Below the pieces are notes generated by a model. It saw only the letters and a list, made by a program, of their open reading frames with translations, had not been told where the DNA came from and did not search any database. A stretch of DNA of 64,000 nt, taken from the NCBI GenBank assembly GCA_965178655.1, contig OZ238266.1, positions 930,001-994,000 of the forward strand, in the 5' to 3' direction. Made by a program: the position numbers and the translations under genes. Shown here one piece after another: positions 25,702 through 34,729 of the stretch. Numbering within the stretch: the stretch's first letter is position 1; every line of letters starts with the position of its first letter. This DNA comes from GCA-2733415 sp965178655 (GTDB lineage: Bacteria; Bacteroidota; Bacteroidia; Flavobacteriales; Flavobacteriaceae).

Positions 25702-25907
25702 TGGAAGTTCAATTAAAATCAGAAATTACTTGTCCAAATTGTGGACATAAAAAAGTAGAAGAAATGCCAACAGAATCCTGTCAATTCTTTTACGAATGTG
25801 AGAATTGTAAAAAAGTATTACGACCAAACGAAAGCGATTGTTGTGTCTATTGCAGTTTTGGTTCAGTAAAATGTCCTTCAATACAACAGAAAGAAAGTTG
25901 TTGCTAA
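25701..25907 (+). CDS. Small Cys-rich protein of mer-type operons
   Basis: 68 aa with ten or more Cys: CPNCG (about 11-15), CENCKK and DCCVYCSFG, then CPSIQ and a terminal SCC. This matches the small GDCCVYC-type protein often seen next to MerT genes in Bacteroidota (recalled, not searched). Probably a zinc-ribbon-like metal-binding protein. Start overlaps the stop of the upstream gene by one base. Confidence 0.7.
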   Translation: MEVQLKSEITCPNCGHKKVEEMPTESCQFFYECENCKKVLRPNESDCCVYCSFGSVKCPSIQQKESCC

Positions 25908-25910
25908 AAA

Positions 25911-25996
25911 GCCAACGCTAAAAGCCATACACATTTGCAATTCGCACGAGCCAACGCTACGCCAAAAATTGCAAAAGAGTATGTCTTTGCCAACGC
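25911..25996 (+). repeat. Covarying palindromic element, right end of the mercury unit
   Basis: Outer stem ATAC (25927-25930) with GTAT (25979-25982); ACA/AGA internal loop; inner stem TTTGCAATT (25934-25942) with AATTGCAAA (25967-25975); GCCAACGCT before, inside and after. Confidence 0.7.
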
Positions 25997-26025
25997 TGAA
26001 AACCAAGCTGAACGGAATAAAGCCA

Positions 26026-26160
26026 GTGGGTAACAACGTATATAAAAAATAGCGGTTTAGGTGCTAACCTGAACCGTTTTTGCATTTAATTAAGTATCTT
26101 GCTTTCCGAAAATTTAGTGCTTAAAATCCGCTACTTTTCATATACAAGACCGTTACAAAT
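26026..26160 (+). other. attC-like site 18
   Basis: GTGGGTAAC (26026-26034) is the exact complement of the unit start GTTACCCAC (24569). Arms CGTATATAAAAAATAGCGG and CCGCTACTTTTCATATAC. G of GTT at 26152. Confidence 0.9.
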
Positions 26161-26174
26161 AATTCTTAAAAAAA

Positions 26175-26573
26175 ATGAAAATGAAAAAACTATTATTATT
26201 GTTAACGATTATCACTCTTACGTTTCAATCTTGTTCAAATAGTGACGATGATGCAGCAGCTGTAATCACTTCTACTTTTACAGGTAATTGGACTGGAACA
26301 TATACTGGGACTGGAGATAATGGGACTTGGGACATAGACGTTGCAACAAATGGAGTTGTTACCGGAACTGCAACATCAAATGTTTTCTCTGAAAGTTATG
26401 ACGTAAACGGAACTGTTGACACTAACGGAAGCTTAACTTCTACTTTTGGTTCTACATCAGTTGGCGGAACATTTAACGGACAGATGACAGGAACTACAGC
26501 TTCTGGAACTTGGGTTAATCCAAGTGCAGGTAGTTCTGGAATGAATGGAAATTGGAGTGGTAACAAAAACTAA
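26175..26573 (+). CDS. Small Gly/Thr-rich lipoprotein (cassette 19)
   Basis: 132 aa. Lipoprotein signal with TFQSCSNSDDD; the mature part is a low-complexity beta-rich domain with repeated short G-T-W strands (FTGNWTGTYTGTGDNGTW, MTGTTASGTW, MNGNWSGNKN), resembling small flavobacterial surface lipoproteins. Start either ATG 26175 or 26181. No known function. Confidence 0.8.
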   Translation: MKMKKLLLLLTIITLTFQSCSNSDDDAAAVITSTFTGNWTGTYTGTGDNGTWDIDVATNGVVTGTATSNVFSESYDVNGTVDTNGSLTSTFGSTSVGGTFNGQMTGTTASGTWVNPSAGSSGMNGNWSGNKN

Positions 26574-26604
26574 TCTGAAGATAAAACTGTTGCGACAAAA
26601 AAAC

Positions 26605-26806
26605 TATTTGTAACAACACCTATAAATAATACGGGTTTGGTGTACTATTAGAGAAGTAAATGTATCTTTACATAGTCGCCAAACCTTTTAGTTTGGCTTT
26701 TATAAAACGACAAAATTAAAATCAAAACAAAAAGCTTATGGCTTGTGCGACACGAAAATCCGCGGATTTTCTGCACCGTACTATTCATAGCTAAACGTTG
26801 GCGTGC
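26605..26806 (+). other. attC-like site 19 (200-bp class, with promoter)
   Basis: TATTTGTAAC (26605-26614) is the exact complement of the unit start GTTACAAATA (26152). Apical hairpin GCCAAAC-CTTTTA-GTTTGGC. G of GTT at 26797. Confidence 0.88.
26636..26670 (+). promoter_or_regulatory. Promoter inside attC-like site 19
   Basis: TTTG (26636-26639) and TATCTTTA (26663-26670), 23 bp apart, pointing to the gene at 26840. The last base of the -7 box deviates from the consensus. Confidence 0.5.
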
Positions 26807-26839
26807 ATTAAAAAAGACATTGATAATTTATAATACAAT

Positions 26840-27616
26840 ATGGAAGTAGTTTTAGGCTTAATTTTTTTCTTTATCTGTTTTGGTTCGATAATAACAACTT
26901 TTGTTGCAATTTTTCAGATTATAAGTAATGACTTCAATGGTTCAAAAGGACTTTGGATAATAATTTCAATGGTTGGGATTATTGGTCCTATTCTGTACTT
27001 AACTAAAGGACGAAAACTGATAATTAAAAGAGACCATAAGACAATAGTTAATAAAGATGGTAGCAACTCAATAAAACAATATTACATTGACCTAATATCT
27101 GAACTTGACATTAAGGTTAAAGTGACATTTGGAGTTTCAATCTGCCTAATAATCTTCGGCTACCTTGTTAGAATGGCTGACCTTTTCTTCTTTTGGGAAA
27201 GTAAACCACTTGGATTTTCTCTTTTGCTAGTATCATTAGCAATAATTCTTAGAAAAGACATAACTACAAGAAAGAATAAAAAACTTAAAAATATCTGGAG
27301 CCATATTGGCTTTTGGCTAATTAGTTTCATCGTATTTGTTAAGGTTTTAATGTTGGTGATTATACCAAATGCCGATGCATATGAGGCAGCAAAGCTCTAC
27401 TTGAAAAATAACAGTGACTTGAAAACTGAAATTGGTGAAGTCACCGGACATACAATTCTGCCGAGCGGAAGTATTCAGACCACTACAGATTCAAACGGAA
27501 CTTATGGTTCTGCGGCTATCAGTTTAATTATAAAAGGAGAAAATAAATTTATTGAGAGAACTATATATGTAAATAAATCGCCTGATGAAGATTGGGCAGT
27601 TGTTGCAGTTGAATAG
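26840..27616 (+). CDS. Membrane protein with PLDc_N-like N-terminus and Coa1-like C-terminus
   Basis: 258 aa. Two N-terminal membrane segments (about 2-25 and 33-53) with GSKGLWIIISMVGIIGPILY resemble the phospholipase-D N-terminal membrane motif; two more segments at about 95-112 and 150-172. The soluble C-terminus (about 183-258), starting AYEAAKLYLKNNSDLKTEIGE, resembles the Coa1/TIM21-like fold. No enzymatic domain is present, so the role is open. Confidence 0.65.
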   Translation: MEVVLGLIFFFICFGSIITTFVAIFQIISNDFNGSKGLWIIISMVGIIGPILYLTKGRKLIIKRDHKTIVNKDGSNSIKQYYIDLISELDIKVKVTFGVSICLIIFGYLVRMADLFFFWESKPLGFSLLLVSLAIILRKDITTRKNKKLKNIWSHIGFWLISFIVFVKVLMLVIIPNADAYEAAKLYLKNNSDLKTEIGEVTGHTILPSGSIQTTTDSNGTYGSAAISLIIKGENKFIERTIYVNKSPDEDWAVVAVE

Positions 27617-27626
27617 AATAAAACGA

Positions 27627-27823
27627 CACGCCAACAATGGCTATACGTAATGCGGGTTTTCTGCTAAACGAAGAGCCATTGCAATTAATGAAGTCCGCCA
27701 ATACTTTAATTTGGTATTTAAAATGAATAAATTAAAAACAAAATATAAACTCTTGGCTTCGTGCAAATTTGAAAACTCGGCTTTTCAAATTCCGTACTAC
27801 GCATAGCCGGGTCGTTGTGCGTC
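27627..27823 (+). other. attC-like site 20 (200-bp class)
   Basis: CACGCCAAC (27627-27635) is the exact complement of the unit start GTTGGCGTG (26797). Arms GGCTATACGTAATGCGG and CCGTACTACGCATAGCC. G of GTT at 27814. Confidence 0.88.
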
Positions 27824-27838
27824 ATGCGAAAAAATACA

Positions 27839-28243
27839 ATGAAACAGATAATTACGATAATGACCTTGATTTTGAGTTTAGCAATGACAAGTTGCCAAAC
27901 CGACTTGGAATTAAATGATGTTATTGACCAAAAATCTCCATTCACTTTGACAATTAGGACAGTCGACCCTGAAACAGGATTTAGTTCGAATGAAACTGAA
28001 GAAATTAAAGTGGATTCTGAAAAGTGGATTAAGCTTGTTGACTTTGCGAAAAACAATTTGGACGGCTGGCAATCAAGTCCAGCTTCCTACATTGGAGACA
28101 TTTACGTTTCGCAAGGCGACTTCAGACTAATCCATACAAAAGGTTCAAACGGAGTTGTTTTTGCATTTACCGACAATCAAGGTAACCCGAAACAGTATAC
28201 CAGAGGAATTAACAAAGGAGAACTTGACTTTTTGACCGAATGA
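27839..28243 (+). CDS. Hypothetical lipoprotein (cassette 21)
   Basis: 134 aa from ATG 27839. The frame is open further upstream, but those codons lie in the attC-like site and the signal peptide starts at 27839. Lipobox LAMTSC. The mature domain is mixed alpha/beta with SEKWIKLVDFAKNNLDGW and IYVSQGDFRLI. No family recognised. Confidence 0.75.
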   Translation: MKQIITIMTLILSLAMTSCQTDLELNDVIDQKSPFTLTIRTVDPETGFSSNETEEIKVDSEKWIKLVDFAKNNLDGWQSSPASYIGDIYVSQGDFRLIHTKGSNGVVFAFTDNQGNPKQYTRGINKGELDFLTE

Positions 28244-28262
28244 AAAAAATAAAAAAACACGA

Positions 28263-28464
28263 ACGCACAACAAGGTGTATAGCCAATAGGGCATTCAGAG
28301 ATAAATTAAAAGTCCTGTTCGTTGAGCAGGCAACGCCAAAACAAAGTTTTGACGTTTAACAAAAAGAAAATTAAAAGCAAAAACGTTTGTTTTGGCTTAG
28401 TGGTAAACCGAAAGTGAAGTGCTTCGAATCTGCCCTACTGTCCATACACAGAACGTTGTAAAAC
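28263..28464 (+). other. attC-like site 21 (200-bp class)
   Basis: ACGCACAAC (28263-28271) is the exact complement of the unit start GTTGTGCGT (27814). G of GTT at 28455. Confidence 0.87.
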
Positions 28465-28470
28465 ATACGA

Positions 28471-29166
28471 ATGAAAAAACTGCTAACATTAAACATTTTG
28501 ATTTTATTACTCATTTCTTGTGTCAATATAGAAAAAAGTAAATCGGAATTTTATGCAGAAAATAAACCAACCTTTTTCGATTTAAGAAACTCTGATTGGA
28601 CAAAAAATACGTGGATTAGAAAAACCGAAAATCTAAAGACAATTCACGAATCGTTTAAAAAATTTGGTTATGACAAACTCGAAAGCCTGATTTTTAAAAG
28701 AGATAACGAATTTGTAATTCAAGGAATTTATGTGAAACGGAATTTTGAGAATGTTATGGACAGTTTACAACTGACTTACAACAAACCTGAAAAACAAAGC
28801 AAATATTACGCGGAATTTTGGAATCGGAGAAAAACAGAAAAAAACGATTCAATAGTTTTTGAAATAATCCGAGAATTTAATTCTGTGAAAACGAATAATA
28901 AACAACTGAATTACGAAAATAGGTTTGTAAATGACACTTTGGTTGATTTATTAAAAATTGAATTTAACATCGACAATCTGAATACGGAAAAAGCAAAAGC
29001 GGACTTTTACATTTTAAAAAAATACGGACTTCATCAATCAGCTTACAACCTACTCTTTGAAAGACCAGAATATTTTGAAATAGATTTAGACCGAGAAAAA
29101 CTAGAAAAGGAATTGACTAAAACAAAAGAATTTAAAGAATCTTGGTTGATTGACAATGCTAAATAG
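28471..29166 (+). CDS. Hypothetical lipoprotein (cassette 22)
   Basis: 231 aa. Signal peptide with lipobox LLISC (Cys17). The mature protein is polar and charged with many Lys/Asn/Glu, a Trp-containing WTKNTWIRK near residue 45 and a helical C-terminus. No domain recognised. Starts 16 bp after the unit core. Confidence 0.78.
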   Translation: MKKLLTLNILILLLISCVNIEKSKSEFYAENKPTFFDLRNSDWTKNTWIRKTENLKTIHESFKKFGYDKLESLIFKRDNEFVIQGIYVKRNFENVMDSLQLTYNKPEKQSKYYAEFWNRRKTEKNDSIVFEIIREFNSVKTNNKQLNYENRFVNDTLVDLLKIEFNIDNLNTEKAKADFYILKKYGLHQSAYNLLFERPEYFEIDLDREKLEKELTKTKEFKESWLIDNAK

Positions 29167-29169
29167 TAC

Positions 29170-29306
29170 GTTTTACAACAACGTGTATAATTAATACTAC
29201 TTCTCTACTCCATTTAAAATTTATATCTTTAATCAACCGATTTGCTACATCTGAAAATCCTGCGGATTCTCAGCCGTACAAATCATACACGAACACGTTA
29301 CAGCAC
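29170..29306 (+). other. attC-like site 22
   Basis: GTTTTACAAC (29170-29179) is the exact complement of the unit start GTTGTAAAAC (28455). Apical hairpin GAAAATCC-TGC-GGATTCTC (one mismatch). G of GTT at 29297. Confidence 0.88.
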
Positions 29307-30284
29307 ATATACAAAAAACCACGAATTATGAAAATAACATATCTTATACTTCCATTTTTCTTGATATTATTTGGTTGTTCTTCTGATAATGTTATTGACC
29401 ACATAACTCTCTATGGTAAAGTCGAACGAGCAATAAATGGAGACGGAATTCCTGACCATTTAGTAACTGTAAGAACAAGAAAATCACACGGATCAGGTTT
29501 GCTTGGAACTACCGAAGAGTTAGACAGCAAAGAAGTTGTCACAGATGTAAGTGGAAATTTTTCAGTCTCTTTAGTAAATGAAGATGGTGCATTTGTTACT
29601 ATTACTCATATTGGTGGTGAAAACTATTCTAGTTCAAGTACCTATAGAGACTATTCAATTGATGAACCTATACTAATAAAAGTAGATAAATTAATTAAGT
29701 TTAAAATATCGGTGAATAATACCAATCCAATTAATGAAAACGATTATATTAAAATTGATTTTTTTTCAGGACTACATCAAGCAAAAAGAACCGAAATTGA
29801 AAACTTTGGAATAGATAATACTTACCATCCTGAAGAACCACTTCCTGGTGGTGGTTCTTTAGGTGCTTGGGAAGAAACTTCTTGGACAGGAATCGATGTA
29901 AACTCGATAGTGTATTATAGCGTACCTGAAACGGCTGACCATTTTAAAATTCGATGGTATATGACAAAAAACGGTATTGAAACTGATGGTTTTACGAATG
30001 ATATTCCTTATGATATCGAAGAAATAAATTCTTATTCATTCGAATATTAGAAAAACAATTGAACAGAAAAGACAACATACGTGCTATAACAACGCGTATA
30101 ATTAATTGCTATCAAGGAACTAGCATAAAAATTATTACTATATTTAAGCTGTAAGAACTAAATTAAAACATGCAGTTACAATAGTTTTGTTTCGCCACCC
30201 AAAGTGCCGCCAATCTTTAAGGAGAGGATTCGGCACGCAATTGGCAAAAAACTATTTAGACCGCAACAAACCATACACGAACAC
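29297..30284 (+). repeat. 988-bp cassette, copy 2 of 2
   Basis: Same unit as 7587-8574, core to core. Confidence 0.9.
29328..30050 (+). CDS. Lipoprotein with carboxypeptidase-regulatory-like domain, copy 2 (cassette 23)
   Basis: 240 aa, identical to 7618-8340; see there. Its ATG is 31 bp after the unit core, as in copy 1. Confidence 0.8.
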   Translation: MKITYLILPFFLILFGCSSDNVIDHITLYGKVERAINGDGIPDHLVTVRTRKSHGSGLLGTTEELDSKEVVTDVSGNFSVSLVNEDGAFVTITHIGGENYSSSSTYRDYSIDEPILIKVDKLIKFKISVNNTNPINENDYIKIDFFSGLHQAKRTEIENFGIDNTYHPEEPLPGGGSLGAWEETSWTGIDVNSIVYYSVPETADHFKIRWYMTKNGIETDGFTNDIPYDIEEINSYSFEY

Positions 30285-30294
30285 GTTGGGCTTC
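30081..30294 (+). other. attC-like site 23 (210-bp class)
   Basis: Same as site 10 with left core GTGCTATAAC; next core GTTGGGCTTC, G at 30285. Confidence 0.9.
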
Positions 30295-30311
30295 ATTCGA
30301 AAAGGAGCCAA

Positions 30312-30394
30312 CCGCACAAATAGCACATTTGGTTTTTTGCCGACACGAAAGCCAACGCAGAAAAAACCAAAAGAGCTATTTTTTGCCAACGCTC
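30312..30394 (+). repeat. Covarying palindromic element, left end of the type IIG unit
   Basis: Outer stem AATAGC (30319-30324) with GCTATT (30375-30380); ACA/AGA internal loop; inner stem TTTGGTTTTTT (30328-30338) with AAAAAACCAAA (30361-30371); GCCAACGC in the loop and after the stem. Confidence 0.75.
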
Positions 30395-30418
30395 ACCGAG
30401 AATAATGAGAATTGAAAT

Positions 30419-33400
30419 ATGACAATAGAAAATTACATTGACAACATAAATCAGAGGTACAAACTCGGAAACGCGACAGAACATACATTTAGAGGAGACC
30501 TACAGCAACTCATTGAAAGTTTAGTGCCTGAAGTTAGGGCGACCAACGAACCGAAAAGACAATCTTGCGGAGCACCTGACTACATCTTGACTAAAAAAGA
30601 TATTCCAGTAGGATTTATTGAAGCAAAAGACATTGGCGACAAAGACCTTGAAGGGAAAAAGAAATCCGTAAACAAAGAACAATTTGACCGCTATAAAGCG
30701 TCATTAGACAATCTAATTTTTACCGATTACATAGATTTTCATTTATACAATGACGGAGAATTTGTTACTAAAATCTCCATTGCAGAAATAACTGAAAAGG
30801 AAATTGTTGCACTACCTCAAAATTTTGCAAGGTTTGAAAATCTTATCAAAGACTTTTGTACTCACATTGGGCAAAACATAAAAAGCTCAAAAAAATTAGC
30901 AGAAATGATGGCGGGCAAAGCCCGCCTTCTTTCTGATGTTATTGAAAAGGCTTTGACCAGTGATGAAGACAATCAAGAGGACAGTACTTTGAAAGAGCAA
31001 ATGACTGCTTTTAAAAGTATTTTGATTCACGATATTACTCCTAAAGGATTTGCAGATGTTTACGCTCAAACCATTGCTTACGGAATGTTTGCTGCTCGTT
31101 TGCATGACCCAACTTTAGATACTTTTAGCAGACAAGAAGCTGCTGAATTGATTCCTAAATCAAATCCATTTTTAAGAAAATTGTTTGGTTACATTGCTGG
31201 ACCCGATATTGACGACCGAATTAAATGGATTGTAGATAATTTGGTGGAAATATTTTTAGCCTGTAATGTTGAAGAGATTCTAAAAAATTATGGAAAGACA
31301 ACAAAAATGGAAGACCCAATTATCCATTTTTACGAAACTTTCTTAGCAGAATATGACCCAAAACTAAGAAAAGCAAGAGGTGTTTGGTACACTCCAGCCC
31401 CTGTTGTAAATTTCATTGTTCGTGCAGTTGATGATATTTTAAAAACAGAATTTGATTTACCGCAAGGTTTAGCGGACACTTCTAAAACCAAAATAACTGT
31501 AAATACACAAACTCCTGACAAGCGTTCTACAACTGGCTACAAACAAATGGAACAAGAAGTACATAAAGTACAAATTCTTGACCCCGCCACAGGAACAGGA
31601 ACTTTTTTAGCAGAAGTAATAAAGCACGTAAACAAAAAATTTAAAGGACAAGAAGGGATTTGGAGCGGTTATGTAGAAAACCATTTACTCCCACGTTTAA
31701 ACGGTTTTGAATTGCTAATGGCAAGTTATGCAATGGCACATTTACAATTGGATTTATTGCTGAAAGAAACAGGGTTTAAACCCACAAAAGACCAACGTAC
31801 AAGAGTCTATCTAACCAATAGTTTAGAAGAATATCATCCAGACACAGGAACTTTATTCGCCAATTGGTTAAGTAGTGAAGCAAATGAAGCTAATCATATT
31901 AAACGTGACAGCCCAGTAATGTGCATTATTGGAAACCCTCCTTATAGTGGCGAAAGTACTAATAAAGGAGATTGGATTATGGACTTAATGCAAGACTACA
32001 AAAAAGAGCCTGGAGGAAAAGAGAAACTAAAAGAACGAAATCCAAAATGGATAAATGATGATTACGTTAAATTCTTAAGATACGGGCAGCATTTTATTGA
32101 AAAAAATGGAAGCGGTGTTTTAGCTTTTATTAACCCTCACGGATTTTTAGACAACCCAACTTTTAGAGGAATGCGTTGGAATTTATTAAAAACGTATGAT
32201 AAAATTTACACTTTAGATTTACACGGAAATAGCAAAAAGAAAGAAGTTTGCCCGGATGGTTCAATTGATCAGAATGTTTTTGACATTATGCAGGGTGTTG
32301 CTATTACCATTTTTGTAAAAACAGGAAAGAAAAAGAAAAATGATTTAGGTAAAGTTTTCCATTATGACTTATATGGAAAAAGAGATGAAAAATATACTTT
32401 CCTGTCTCAAAATTCTTTGAAAACAATTCCATATAAAGTATTACCTAATAATGCTCCAAATTATTTTATGGTGGAAAAGGATTTTGAAGCAGAAGCAAGT
32501 TACAGTAAAGGCTTTTCTGTTTCAGCATTATTTACTTTGAATAATGTTGGTATTGTAACTGCAAGGGATAAATTCACAATTCACGAATCTAAAGAAAATG
32601 TAAAAAATACAATCAATGAATTTTTATCATTAGAAGATGAAGATGCCAGAACTCGTTTCAATTTAGGAAAAGATGTAAGAGATTGGCAAGTTAACTTTGC
32701 TAAAAATGATTTACAAAAACATTATCCCGATATAGGAAGCCTTACAAAGGTTGCCTATCGCTTATTTGATGATAAATGGACTTTTTTTACGGGAAAATCA
32801 AAAGGATTTCATTGTTACCCAAGAACAGATATAATGCAACATTTTCTTAAAGGAGAAAATGTTGGGCTTACACTTTGTAAGCAATTTAAAGCAGGTAACA
32901 CATATCAACATATTTTTATAACAGATAAAATTATTGAAAGCTCTTATGTTTCAAATAAAACAAGTGAAATAACAAGTACGTTCCCCCTTTATTTGTACCC
33001 TAATAACATTAAGCAACAAACCATTGAAGGAGCAACAGAAAGGAAACCGAATCTAAATCAAGAAATTGTAAATGAAATTGCTAAAAAGTTAGGTTTATCA
33101 TTTACCAACGAGAAAGAAATTACAGAAAGCACTTTTTCCCCAATAGATATTTCAGATTACATCTATGCGGTTTTACATTCACCATCCTATCGAGAGAAAT
33201 ACAAAGAATTTCTAAAAATAGATTTTCCAAGAGTACCCTATCCAAAAGACAAAAACACATTTTGGCAATTGGTAAAATTAGGTGGAGAAATACGCCAAAT
33301 TCATTTATTGGAATCTGCTAAAGTGGAGGATTACATCACAACTTATCCAAAAGATGGAGACAATGTAATAACAACTAAAGTTGCTCAAAAAGATTGGGAA

Positions 33401-33637
33401 TTATTTGATGAAGAAAACGGACTTGGTAGAATTTGGATAAATGACGAGCAGTATTTTGATAATGTTCCTTTAGTTGCTTGGGAGTTTTATATTGGTGGCT
33501 ACCAACCTGCTCAAAAATGGCTAAAAGACCGTAAAGAAAGAACCTTAGAATTTGATGATATTTTACATTATCAAAAAATTATAGTTGCTCTTTCCGAAAC
33601 GGACAGATTAATGAAAGAAATTGATGAAATTGAGTAA
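30419..33637 (+). CDS. Single-chain restriction-modification enzyme (type IIG / type ISP-like)
   Basis: 1072 aa. N-terminal nuclease-like region with APDYILTKKDIPVGFIEAKD (about 52-71), fitting a PD-(D/E)XK site. Central N6-adenine methyltransferase with DPATGTGTFLAEV (about 389) and NPPY (about 506-509), then a C-terminal target-recognition region. There is no helicase motif, so it resembles type IIG enzymes and the methyltransferase part of type ISP. Expected to cut and methylate the same recognition site. First gene of unit 30285-35924; five genes on the other strand follow. Confidence 0.85.
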   Translation: MTIENYIDNINQRYKLGNATEHTFRGDLQQLIESLVPEVRATNEPKRQSCGAPDYILTKKDIPVGFIEAKDIGDKDLEGKKKSVNKEQFDRYKASLDNLIFTDYIDFHLYNDGEFVTKISIAEITEKEIVALPQNFARFENLIKDFCTHIGQNIKSSKKLAEMMAGKARLLSDVIEKALTSDEDNQEDSTLKEQMTAFKSILIHDITPKGFADVYAQTIAYGMFAARLHDPTLDTFSRQEAAELIPKSNPFLRKLFGYIAGPDIDDRIKWIVDNLVEIFLACNVEEILKNYGKTTKMEDPIIHFYETFLAEYDPKLRKARGVWYTPAPVVNFIVRAVDDILKTEFDLPQGLADTSKTKITVNTQTPDKRSTTGYKQMEQEVHKVQILDPATGTGTFLAEVIKHVNKKFKGQEGIWSGYVENHLLPRLNGFELLMASYAMAHLQLDLLLKETGFKPTKDQRTRVYLTNSLEEYHPDTGTLFANWLSSEANEANHIKRDSPVMCIIGNPPYSGESTNKGDWIMDLMQDYKKEPGGKEKLKERNPKWINDDYVKFLRYGQHFIEKNGSGVLAFINPHGFLDNPTFRGMRWNLLKTYDKIYTLDLHGNSKKKEVCPDGSIDQNVFDIMQGVAITIFVKTGKKKKNDLGKVFHYDLYGKRDEKYTFLSQNSLKTIPYKVLPNNAPNYFMVEKDFEAEASYSKGFSVSALFTLNNVGIVTARDKFTIHESKENVKNTINEFLSLEDEDARTRFNLGKDVRDWQVNFAKNDLQKHYPDIGSLTKVAYRLFDDKWTFFTGKSKGFHCYPRTDIMQHFLKGENVGLTLCKQFKAGNTYQHIFITDKIIESSYVSNKTSEITSTFPLYLYPNNIKQQTIEGATERKPNLNQEIVNEIAKKLGLSFTNEKEITESTFSPIDISDYIYAVLHSPSYREKYKEFLKIDFPRVPYPKDKNTFWQLVKLGGEIRQIHLLESAKVEDYITTYPKDGDNVITTKVAQKDWELFDEENGLGRIWINDEQYFDNVPLVAWEFYIGGYQPAQKWLKDRKERTLEFDDILHYQKIIVALSETDRLMKEIDEIE

Positions 33638-33859
33638 TTATTTACCAAAATTTTTCAATGTTCTTTCAAGGTCTTTAAAAGATTTATTCACGTCTCTTAT
33701 GGCTTTTTTGTTAGTACCATTGCTATCTTTCAATTGAATTTCTTGTCCGCAATTGCACCTAATTAAAGCCTCATTTGCAACTTGTTTAAGTGTAACATTT
33801 ATTGAGCGATTACACTCAGTACAATCAACTTTTACGGTTTGCTTACTTATATCAATCAT
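33638..33859 (-). CDS. Small zinc-ribbon-like protein
   Basis: 73 aa with CTEC (about 13-16) and CNCG (34-37), a four-Cys ribbon, then a polar helical tail (RDVNKSFKDLERTLKNFG). No family named. Ends directly against the end of the type IIG gene on the other strand and is the last gene of the minus-strand group starting with panA at 35529. Confidence 0.7.
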   Translation of the reverse strand: MIDISKQTVKVDCTECNRSINVTLKQVANEALIRCNCGQEIQLKDSNGTNKKAIRDVNKSFKDLERTLKNFGK

Positions 33860-33862
33860 AAT

Positions 33863-34099
33863 TTAATGCTTTTTATCTTTAGGTGGATTTGGGTCATTCC
33901 CAAAACTATTTTTGTTTTGAATTTTCCCATCCTTTTTTAGTATGGTTAATTCTGATTGTTGATTTTTAGCAATGCCTGTTCCTATTTTTAATGCTTCTGC
34001 TTTTGTGCCTGTTTTAGCAGTTAGTTTGGTACTTCCTTCACTTCTTACGCCCCAACCATCTTTGGTCGGCACAACGTATTGATTTTTTCCTTTTGCCAT
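33863..34099 (-). CDS. DUF2188-like protein
   Basis: 78 aa, basic. Pattern YVVPTKDGWGVRSEGSTKLTAKTGTKAEAL fits the DUF2188 beta-hairpin family of small proteins of unknown role. Pro/Lys-rich C-terminus. In a minus-strand run with 3-14 bp spacing to its neighbours. Confidence 0.75.
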   Translation of the reverse strand: MAKGKNQYVVPTKDGWGVRSEGSTKLTAKTGTKAEALKIGTGIAKNQQSELTILKKDGKIQNKNSFGNDPNPPKDKKH

Positions 34100-34112
34100 T
34101 TTACTATTACTT

Positions 34113-34379
34113 TTAATTTAACTCTTTAATTTCTGAAAGAAGAATTTCTGCAATATGTCCTGATTTCATCAGCATTTTTTCATCTTGCTCTTTCAATTCT
34201 TTTGCTTTTTGTTTTGCCTCGTCAGTCATATCGGGCTTATATATTTCTCTAAGACCTTTGCCTGTATAATAAATTAGTTTACTCATATTCTGAGTAATTC
34301 TAATAGTTCCGTAATTCATTTCCGTTCCATCATTCAGAACCATAGTTCCTGCGTGATTTTCTTTTATCTTTAATTTCAT
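34113..34379 (-). CDS. Small hypothetical protein
   Basis: 88 aa, charged; an N-terminal beta part (MKLKIKENHAGTMVLNDGT) and a helical Lys/Glu-rich C-terminal part. No family recognised. It lies 5 bp after the RelE-like toxin gene in the same transcript. Confidence 0.65.
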   Translation of the reverse strand: MKLKIKENHAGTMVLNDGTEMNYGTIRITQNMSKLIYYTGKGLREIYKPDMTDEAKQKAKELKEQDEKMLMKSGHIAEILLSEIKELN

Positions 34380-34384
34380 AATCC

Positions 34385-34729
34385 CTAATTAAAATTGTCT
34401 ATAATTCTTTGCCTATCTTCACTTTCTTTATCATTCTTATGATAAATCTCAATAAATATTATTTTACCTTCTTCAGGGAAATGAGCATATATTAAACGTA
34501 ACCCCGAATTCACTCCTCGACCTTTTAATGCTCTACAAGCAATTTTTTTCACTTTTATAACACAAGTTTCCAAACCTAAATTGTCAATACGAAAACTGAA
34601 CGGAGGTCTTTCTTTAGGTGAAAATTCTAACACCTTTTTCACAACATCTAAATCATGCTTTAGTGTTCTATATTTTTTTAAGAGTTTTTTCAAGTCTCTT
34701 TTAAATTCTGTTAATTCCTCAAAAGTCAT
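34385..34729 (-). CDS. RelE/ParE-superfamily-like toxin
   Basis: 114 aa. FKRDLKKLLKKYRTLKHDLDVVKKVL at the start, central IKVKKIACRALKGRGVNSGLRLIYA and then IIFIEIYHKNDKESEDRQRI, the usual order of a RelE/HigB fold with a late YHKND-type segment. Its ATG overlaps the stop of the Panacea-domain gene, a typical antitoxin-toxin coupling. Probably an mRNA-cleaving toxin; the target is not readable. Confidence 0.75.
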   Translation of the reverse strand: MTFEELTEFKRDLKKLLKKYRTLKHDLDVVKKVLEFSPKERPPFSFRIDNLGLETCVIKVKKIACRALKGRGVNSGLRLIYAHFPEEGKIIFIEIYHKNDKESEDRQRIIDNFN

